From JAUWQU01 sp964605095 (GTDB lineage: Bacteria > Planctomycetota > Phycisphaerae > SM23-33), in the NCBI GenBank assembly GCA_964605095.1, contig CAZSBS010000052.1, forward strand, positions 1 to 21,761: a stretch of 21,761 nucleotides of DNA, written 5' to 3'. Under the pieces are notes generated by a model. It had not been told where the DNA came from. It ran no database searches and saw nothing but the letters and a program-made list of their open reading frames with translations. A program made the position numbers and the translations under genes. Of the stretch, positions 16,856 through 21,761 are shown one piece after another (the first letter of the stretch is position 1; the number at the start of each line of letters is the position of its first letter).

Positions 16856-16938
16856 TCGCCTTCATCATCGGCCATTGCACGGCAGGACAGACAGAAACTG
16901 CAATAGATGTCCGTTCGCCGGTGTGGGCCGGATGGGTG

Positions 16939-18450
16939 TTACTTCACTCCCGGCGCGGGTTTGCCGTCCGGCGTGATGACGCCTTTGCCGGGCATGTAGG
17001 CGATGCTGGTCTTCGCATTTGCCTGCTGGTCGGCGGGCAACTCGGGCATCGAGGCACGCCAGGCGGCGAGCTTCTTCTTGAGCGACTCAGCGACGTCGGT
17101 GTGGCTGTCGGCGAGGTTGCGGCTTTCCTTGGGATCCTCCGCGAGGTTGTAAAGCTCCACGCCGCTGCCGTCCCGGTTCATCAGCAGTTTCCAATCGCCG
17201 TCGCGGATAGCCAGCGGCGGGCTGCAATTATCCTCTTTGCCGGGCTTGAGGTACCCGTCGCGCCGGCCATACTCCCAGAAGATCGGCTTCTGGCGTTTCA
17301 CCGGCTCGCCCAGCAAGGCGGCGCTTACATCCTCGCCGTCGAGGCCCTTGGGCACATCGAGGCCGACGAGCCGGCAGATGGTCGGCAGCATGTCGATCGC
17401 GGCGAAGACGGTCTTGTCGTCGGTCTTGCCCGCGGCGATTTTGCCCTTCCACTTGGCGATGAACGGCATGCGGATGCCGCCCTCGTAGAGCGACCACTTT
17501 CGGCCACGGAAGCATCCGACGAATCCAGGCGGGTTCCAGCCTTGCTTGTAGTATTTCGGCCAGTCGGTCGGGCCGTTGTCGCTGGTGAAGATAATCAGCG
17601 TCCGCTCGCCAAGCCCGAGCTTGTCGATCTCGTCAAGCACTCGGCCTAGCTGGCGGTCCATCTCCTCCAGCACGGCGAAGAACTTCTGCTCGAAAGGGTT
17701 TTTTGTGACGGATTCCCACTTCTTTTCCTCGCCCGGCGCGGGTATGTGGTTGTCATGCACGTCGTTGGGGAACAGCCTGACGAAGAACGGCTCGTCGCGG
17801 TGGCGGCGGATGAAGTCGAGCGTCTTGTCCACGTAGGTCTGCGTCCAGGTGTGCTTGGGGCCGGTGATTCGGTTGCCGATTCCCTCGAAGTTGACCAGAT
17901 GCTCGTCGAAGCCGTAGGCCGCGGGTGTCGGCGCGTCTTCGACGTCCCTGCCGCCGCCCATGTGCCACTTGCCGAAGTGTGCCGTGGCGTACCCGGCCGA
18001 CTTGAACACGTCGGCGATGGTTAGCACGTCAGGGGCCAGGAAGTCCACCATGCCGCGGCGGCGGTTGTCGGAGCGGCTGTTGAAGTAGGAATGAATGAGG
18101 AACCGCTGCTGGTACTGCCCGGTTGTCACCGCCACGCGTGACGGCGAGCAGATGGGGGAGTTCACGTAGAACTGCGTGAATCGCATGCCGCCCGCGGCGA
18201 GCCGGTCGATGGCTGGCGTTTTCATCATGGGATTGCCGAAGCAACTCGGGTCGGCGAAGCCCATGTCGTCGATGAAGATAAACACCACGTTGGGGCGGGC
18301 TGGGGCATCCTCGCCGCGTGCCTCCCCAAAGTGCAGGCCGCCGAGCATGCGTATCAGTTGTATGCCGCCCAGCGCCGCGGCGCCGACGCCAAGGGCCTTG
18401 ATGAATCCGCGACGAGTGCCACAGTATCGACTTGTCTCCTGCGCAGCCAT
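16939..18450 (-). CDS. Tat-exported type I (formylglycine) sulfatase
   Basis: The 503-residue protein is an S1-family sulfatase that cleaves sulfate esters. Residues 1-45 hold a twin-arginine signal (TRRGFIKALGVGAAALGG, 12-29). FIFIDDMGF (58-66) supplies metal-binding Asp61/Asp62, CSPSR (101-105) is the CxPSR sequence whose Cys101 must be converted to formylglycine, GKWHMGGG follows with Lys/His, and TSDNGP provides the later metal-binding Asp/Asn. C-terminal blocks YEGGIRMPF and DGDWKLLMN are also typical. The start is uncertain: ATG 18450 (GGAAAA 4-7 nt upstream) or ATG 18462. No maturase is nearby. The divergently read alpha-L-fucosidase suggests that the substrate is a fucose-containing sulfated polysaccharide, but regiospecificity cannot be read from sequence. 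Confidence 0.95.
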   Translation of the reverse strand: MAAQETSRYCGTRRGFIKALGVGAAALGGIQLIRMLGGLHFGEARGEDAPARPNVVFIFIDDMGFADPSCFGNPMMKTPAIDRLAAGGMRFTQFYVNSPICSPSRVAVTTGQYQQRFLIHSYFNSRSDNRRRGMVDFLAPDVLTIADVFKSAGYATAHFGKWHMGGGRDVEDAPTPAAYGFDEHLVNFEGIGNRITGPKHTWTQTYVDKTLDFIRRHRDEPFFVRLFPNDVHDNHIPAPGEEKKWESVTKNPFEQKFFAVLEEMDRQLGRVLDEIDKLGLGERTLIIFTSDNGPTDWPKYYKQGWNPPGFVGCFRGRKWSLYEGGIRMPFIAKWKGKIAAGKTDDKTVFAAIDMLPTICRLVGLDVPKGLDGEDVSAALLGEPVKRQKPIFWEYGRRDGYLKPGKEDNCSPPLAIRDGDWKLLMNRDGSGVELYNLAEDPKESRNLADSHTDVAESLKKKLAAWRASMPELPADQQANAKTSIAYMPGKGVITPDGKPAPGVK

Positions 18451-18830
18451 ATTGTTTTCCATGTCCTGATTATTGGCCAGACAACCCAAGTTCCAGACGG
18501 TTCGAGGATACGCATACCAACGGTCTATCTCCGAGCGGCTCGCGAGCCGCGATACTCACCCGGCGAGATTCCCTCCAGATGCTTGAATATCCCGCACAAT
18601 GGTAATACGCTCATGGTACAAAGGATTCCGTTCGAGAGTTCAACGAAAAAAAACGGGGCCTGAGCCCTGGGATTTCCTTATGGGAGACTGTCGGCGCCGG
18701 CGATTGTTTCGGGTGTGGTTCGGCTGGCGACAGGGCCGCAACGGCGGCGGGCCGGGGTTAAATAAACTGGTGCAAGAAGACGGAATCGTTTACGGTGAAT
18801 GTAAGCCGCTCCATGATTGCGAGGTATGCC
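18451..18830. promoter_or_regulatory. Divergent sulfatase/fucosidase spacer
   Basis: This 380-bp spacer must drive both genes. It holds an AraC-type gene remnant on the minus strand (18525-18614), an eight-A run near 18645-18652 and an AT-rich patch, TTAAATAAACT, at about 18759-18769. No promoter with acceptable -35 and -10 boxes was found. GAGG, 6 nt before 18831, is the fucosidase ribosome binding site. Confidence 0.45.
18525..18614 (-). pseudogene. Remnant of an AraC-family regulator C-terminus
   Basis: A 29-codon open stretch on the minus strand ends in IFKHLEGISPGEYR, which fits the end of the AraC/XylS helix-turn-helix domain (FK...G.SP.EYR). Ahead of it, CG replaces the usual CR, and the preceding YF element and GF.D segment are altered or displaced. 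Further upstream nothing AraC-like can be read in any frame. It therefore looks like the last 20-30 residues of a lost regulator. It lies 75 bp before the sulfatase start on the same strand, where a polysaccharide-utilisation regulator would be expected. The match is short, so chance or a translated small peptide is not excluded. Confidence 0.5.
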
Positions 18831-20231
18831 ATGAGCCGAATCAAGAGTCGCTTTACGGCGTTACTTCTGGGCCTTGCCGCGCTGGCCATGCTGACCGGCC
18901 CGGCCTTCGCCGAGGATTATTGGAAGGATGAAACCAAGGCCCATCGCGACCGGCGAATGGCGTGGTGGCGCGAAGCGAGGTTTGGGATGTTCATCCACTG
19001 GGGCCTGTATTCGGTGGCGGCCGGTGAGTGGAACTCCAAGCCGGTCGGCGGAATCGGCGAGTGGATCATGAACAGCGCGCGGATTCAGGTGAAGGACTAC
19101 GAGCCGCTGGCAAAGCAATTCAACCCCGTGAAGTTCGACGCCAACCAGTGGGTGAAAATCGCCAAGGATGCCGGCATGAAGTACATCGTGATCACCTCCA
19201 AGCATCACGACGGGTTCTGCCTCTGGCCCAGCGACCAGACGGACTACGACATCGCCTCGACTCCGTTCAAACGCGACATCCTTGGCGAGTTGACGGCCGC
19301 ATGCAGGAAGCAAGGCGTGCGGATGTGCTTCTATCACTCGATCATGGACTGGCACCACCCGGACTACCTTCCCCGCCGGGCCTGGGAGAAAGACACCCGC
19401 CCGGCCGGCAACGCCGACTACGAGCGCTATGTGAGCTACATGAAGAGCCAGCTCAAAGAACTGGTGCATCGTTACGATCCGGGCGTACTGTGGTTTGACG
19501 GCGAATGGGAATCCACGTGGACGCACGAGCATGGCAAGATGCTTTACCAGTACGTGCGCGAGCTCAATCCGGACATCATCATCAACAACCGCATGGACAA
19601 GGGGCGGCGCGGCATGCAGGGGATGTCCAAGGAGGCCGAGTTCCGCGGCGACTTCGGCACACCCGAGCAGCAGATCCCGGCGACGGGGCTTCCCGGCGTC
19701 GACTGGGAATCCTGCATGACGATGAACGACACGTGGGGCTACAAGAAGGACGACCACAAGTGGAAGAGCGTGCAGACGCTGATCCGCAACCTGGTCGACA
19801 CGGCCAGCAAGGGCGGCAACTACCTGCTGAACGTGGGGCCCCAGCCGGACGGCCTGATCCCCCATGCTTCGGTTGAACGCCTCGCAGCGATGGGCCGCTG
19901 GATGAAGGCCAACGGCGAGTCGATCCGCGGCACGCGGGCCAGCCCCATCGGCAAGCCGGACTGGGGCCGCGTTACCTGCCGCACCGATGGCGACAGCGCC
20001 ACGCTTTACCTGCACGTGTTCGACTGGCCTAAGGATGGAAAGCTGCCCGTGGCGGTCGGCAATGAAGCGATCGCCTGCCGCATCCTGGCTGACGGCGGCC
20101 GGACGTTCAAGGTGAAGCGTGGCCCGACCGGAGGCCTGACCGTCGAACTGACCGGCGGGCCGTCCAATCCGGACTGCACGACCATGGAACTGAAGATCAA
20201 GGGCCGGCCTAAGCCGGCGACACGCCCTTAG
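18831..20231 (+). CDS. Exported alpha-L-fucosidase, GH29
   Basis: The 466-residue protein is a glycoside hydrolase family 29 retaining alpha-L-fucosidase, which releases terminal L-fucose. Residues 1-28 are a signal peptide ending GPAFA. The barrel domain shows RFGMFIHWGLYS (50-61), WIMNSARIQ (79-87), KYIVITSKHHDGFCLW (117-132) and VLWFDGEWE (219-227), in which Asp223 is the expected nucleophile. NYLLNVGPQPDG marks the end of the catalytic domain; a beta-sandwich-like C-terminal region follows (about 370-460). The ATG at 18831 is supported by GAGG 6 nt upstream; GTG 18795 and ATG 18813 are in frame but would extend past the signal peptide. It is divergent from a sulfatase, an arrangement typical of loci for fucoidan or other sulfated fucans. 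Confidence 0.95.
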   Translation: MSRIKSRFTALLLGLAALAMLTGPAFAEDYWKDETKAHRDRRMAWWREARFGMFIHWGLYSVAAGEWNSKPVGGIGEWIMNSARIQVKDYEPLAKQFNPVKFDANQWVKIAKDAGMKYIVITSKHHDGFCLWPSDQTDYDIASTPFKRDILGELTAACRKQGVRMCFYHSIMDWHHPDYLPRRAWEKDTRPAGNADYERYVSYMKSQLKELVHRYDPGVLWFDGEWESTWTHEHGKMLYQYVRELNPDIIINNRMDKGRRGMQGMSKEAEFRGDFGTPEQQIPATGLPGVDWESCMTMNDTWGYKKDDHKWKSVQTLIRNLVDTASKGGNYLLNVGPQPDGLIPHASVERLAAMGRWMKANGESIRGTRASPIGKPDWGRVTCRTDGDSATLYLHVFDWPKDGKLPVAVGNEAIACRILADGGRTFKVKRGPTGGLTVELTGGPSNPDCTTMELKIKGRPKPATRP

Positions 20232-20242
20232 CGGAGTTGGCG

Positions 20243-20281
20243 ATTGCCCCAAATGCCAATCTTTTAGCCAATGGGGGCAAT
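20243..20281 (+). terminator. Inverted repeat after the fucosidase gene
   Basis: ATTGCCCC (20243-20250) pairs with GGGGCAAT (20274-20281) to give an 8-bp stem around a 23-nt loop, starting 11 bp after the fucosidase stop codon. There is no following run of T, so it is a weak terminator candidate or an mRNA-stabilising hairpin. Confidence 0.35.
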
Positions 20282-20341
20282 GGATCACTGGTTTTCCTTC
20301 GTTGGCTTCAATGTGTACAAGCGCCCTCAGGAGGCAGTATT

Positions 20342-20689
20342 GTGACGACGATTGGCAAGGACAACGCGGTGGTGACGGTGATGGTGCGGTTCTCCGTGCA
20401 GCCTGCGGATGTCGAGCGGCTGCTGGAGCTGTCGCGGCGGGTGATGCCGCTTTTCGCGGCCCAGCCGGGGTTTGTCTCGGCCAACCTGCACGTCAGCCAG
20501 GATCGCACGGAGTTGGTGCAGTATCTCCAGTGGCGTTCGGCGGCGGACCATTATGCCTGCTTGGCCAATGAGCGGCTCCAGCAGGCCGGCGAGGAGATGA
20601 TGGACCTCGTCATGGCGGGGCGGATCGGCATGGAGATGCACGTATACGAGGTGGTCGGCACGTGGGATGCGGCGGCGGGACAGGGCTGA
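20342..20689 (+). CDS. Small ABM-like (dimeric alpha-beta barrel) protein
   Basis: The 115-residue protein resembles antibiotic-biosynthesis-monooxygenase (ABM) domains. The pattern is VTVMVRFSVQPADVERLLEL, then QPGFVSANLHVSQDRTELVQY and WRSAADHYAC, matching the beta-alpha-beta-beta-alpha ferredoxin-like fold with the usual PGF/PGC turn. Such proteins dimerise and act as cofactor-independent oxygenases, haem-degrading enzymes or enzymes of unknown role. The GTG start is chosen because a full AGGAGG lies 7 nt upstream; the frame opens further upstream to 20237 without such support. It is followed after 12 bp by the acidic-tailed protein gene, so they are probably one operon. The substrate is unknown. 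Confidence 0.75.
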   Translation: MTTIGKDNAVVTVMVRFSVQPADVERLLELSRRVMPLFAAQPGFVSANLHVSQDRTELVQYLQWRSAADHYACLANERLQQAGEEMMDLVMAGRIGMEMHVYEVVGTWDAAAGQG

Positions 20690-20701
20690 AAGGGAAACCA
20701 C

Positions 20702-21145
20702 ATGATCCTTCCGATGGACGCGTCAATGGACGCTGAACAGAAGCTGCCGTTTCCGACCAGGCCGCTGAGGATAGGCGAGGACGTCGTCGAGGAATACATC
20801 ATCCCCGACGACAAGAAGCGGGAAGTGCTGGAACTGTTGTACTTCTTCGAGAATGCTCCATCGCTTGACGAAGAGATGTATGACCTGCATGAAGGAAAGA
20901 CATTCATCGTGCGCGACTTCCGCGTAACTTGGGAAAATGGCCAGAACTGGCTGGTCAGCCCATACTATCCCAACAGCGGCGGCACGGTAATCGATTGGGT
21001 GCCTCCCGATGATGAGGATGACGGCAGTGAAGATGAATACGGGGAGGATGAATACGATGAGGACGATGACGGGGTGAGTTTGCTGGACGAAGACGATGAT
21101 TCGGCGATCTTCGGCGACGAGGACGACGGCAAACCGCCATTCTAG
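20702..21145 (+). CDS. Uncharacterised protein with acidic C-terminal tail
   Basis: I do not recognise a family. The 147-residue product has a compact N-terminal part (about 1-100) with a predicted helix KKREVLELLYFFENA (38-52) and aromatic strands (KTFIVRDFRVTWENGQNWLV, 66-85), then a low-complexity tail (about 102-143) dominated by Asp, Glu, Gly and Tyr. The tail is strongly negative and probably disordered; it might bind calcium or basic partners. AAAGGG lies 7 nt before the first ATG. It follows the ABM-like gene by 12 bp in the same direction. No signal peptide or membrane segment is visible. Confidence 0.75.
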   Translation: MILPMDASMDAEQKLPFPTRPLRIGEDVVEEYIIPDDKKREVLELLYFFENAPSLDEEMYDLHEGKTFIVRDFRVTWENGQNWLVSPYYPNSGGTVIDWVPPDDEDDGSEDEYGEDEYDEDDDGVSLLDEDDDSAIFGDEDDGKPPF

Positions 21146-21183
21146 CGACCAGGGGGGTTGGGTACTACAATTGCGCGGGAATA

Positions 21184-21192
21184 TGATATAAT
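21184..21192 (+). promoter_or_regulatory. Extended -10 promoter of queH
   Basis: TGATATAAT is a perfect extended -10 element (TGn plus TATAAT). Transcription would begin near 21199, giving an untranslated leader of about 87 nt before the ATG at 21286. No convincing -35 is present, as is usual for extended -10 promoters. The leader was examined for a preQ1-riboswitch core, and none was recognised. Confidence 0.6.
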
Positions 21193-21285
21193 GTCCCCGG
21201 AATTATTGAAACCGAGTGAACCTTGCCGCGTCCTATGGGGGGGTAGTGGTTTGTATTTCCAGTGATGGCGGGGCGGAGAATGGAC

Positions 21286-21761
21286 ATGTCTGGGCGAAGG
21301 CAGACATCCAAGGCTGACGAGTTCGTCGTGCCCGGCGGGGCCAGGGAGTTGCTGCTGCTGGCGTGCTGCGCCCCATGCAGCGGCGAGCCGTTGCGGGCGC
21401 TGGGCTCCGCCGGCCTGCGGCCGGTGGTTTACTTCTACAACCCCAACATTCACCCGCGCGAGGAATACGAGCGCCGGCGTGACTGCATACGTAACCACTG
21501 TAATAAGCTGGGGGTCGAGTTTGTGGAAGGGCCTTACGATCCTGAGCGGTGGTTTACCCGCACGGCCGGGCTGGACGACGAGCCGCAACGGGGGCGTCGG
21601 TGTGCGGAGTGCTTCAGGCTGCGGTTGGAGGGTGCGGCAGAGTTTGCCCGTAGCAAGGGCTTGACGGTGCTGGCATGTACGCTTGGCATCTCGCGGTGGA
21701 AGGACCTCGCCCAGGTCGATGTCGCGGGCCTGGCCGCCGCGGCAGGGGCAGACGGTGTGCA
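21286..21761 (+). CDS. queH: Epoxyqueuosine reductase QueH, 3' truncated by window
   Basis: The visible 158 residues read open to the window edge. QueH reduces epoxyqueuosine to queuosine in the last step of tRNA queuosine synthesis, with an Fe-S cluster, and replaces QueG in many bacteria. The signature LLLLACCAPCSGEPLRAL begins at residue 24 with a CCxPC cysteine cluster; YFYNPNIHP (48-56) is diagnostic, and CAECFRLRL (106-114) provides the second cysteine pair. TLGISRWKD corresponds to the TL..SP.KD block. The ATG at 21286 has GGAG 7 nt upstream and is preferred over in-frame ATGs at 21265 and 21280. It is transcribed from its own promoter rather than with the acidic-tailed protein gene. 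Confidence 0.93.
   Translation, partial: MSGRRQTSKADEFVVPGGARELLLLACCAPCSGEPLRALGSAGLRPVVYFYNPNIHPREEYERRRDCIRNHCNKLGVEFVEGPYDPERWFTRTAGLDDEPQRGRRCAECFRLRLEGAAEFARSKGLTVLACTLGISRWKDLAQVDVAGLAAAAGADGV

Noticed and set aside
16874..16904. ATTGCA...TGCAAT inverted repeat between the convergent SprT-like and sulfatase genes
   Set aside because: Six base pairs with a 19-nt loop and no T-tract is too weak to call a terminator.
21193..21285. preQ1 riboswitch in the queH leader
   Set aside because: The short conserved hairpin and A-rich tail of preQ1-I and the features of preQ1-II could not be identified.

Overview
The window is GC-rich bacterial chromosome, most likely from a Planctomycetota member (Phycisphaerae-like). 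This is inferred from the mix of exported carbohydrate-active enzymes (GQSN esterase, SGNH fusion, Tat-exported sulfatase, GH29 fucosidase), the Rickettsia-PKMT-like methyltransferase, the long intergenic heptamer repeats and the sparse promoter signals. No taxonomic marker is present, so the lineage is not proven. A run of 100 Ns (13655-13754) shows this is a scaffolded draft or MAG assembly.

Layout. 1-275: no gene; short inverted repeats. 276-2203 (-): an exported metallopeptidase followed by a sialate-O-acetylesterase-like enzyme. 2435-6079 (+): a PKMT-type methyltransferase, then an exported two-domain protein joining an SGNH hydrolase to an alpha/alpha-barrel-like domain. 6170-7591 (-): a lipidated TolC-family protein with no pump genes beside it. 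7720-12975 (+): the polyphosphate block, a metallophosphoesterase fused to an HD domain, a Ppx/GppA exopolyphosphatase that ends in a similar HD domain, and polyphosphate kinase ppk1. 12976-14037: a ten-copy heptamer array, an HNH endonuclease cut by the assembly gap, a REP-like hairpin pair and a 9-bp repeat. 14038-15486 (-): a ROK kinase/regulator with an unusual 150-residue C-terminal extension, read from a promoter that predicts an almost leaderless mRNA. 15683-16855 (+): a SprT-like metallopeptidase with an unrecognised N-terminal half. 16939-20231: a divergent pair, sulfatase (-) and alpha-L-fucosidase (+), whose spacer holds the decayed C-terminus of an AraC-type regulator. 20342-21145 (+): an ABM-like small protein and an acidic-tailed protein of unknown function. 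21286-end (+): queH, truncated by the window.

How the genes work together. Two themes stand out. The first is polyphosphate turnover: synthesis (Ppk1) and hydrolysis (Ppx) are encoded together with a second phosphatase that carries the same kind of HD module, so it may act on polyphosphate or on a nucleotide signal linked to it. The second is breakdown of sulfated and acetylated polysaccharides: the sulfatase/fucosidase pair suggests a fucoidan-like substrate, and the GQSN esterase and SGNH fusion would remove acyl groups from sugars or process oligosaccharides. No defence system, prophage, CRISPR array, rRNA or tRNA gene was recognised.
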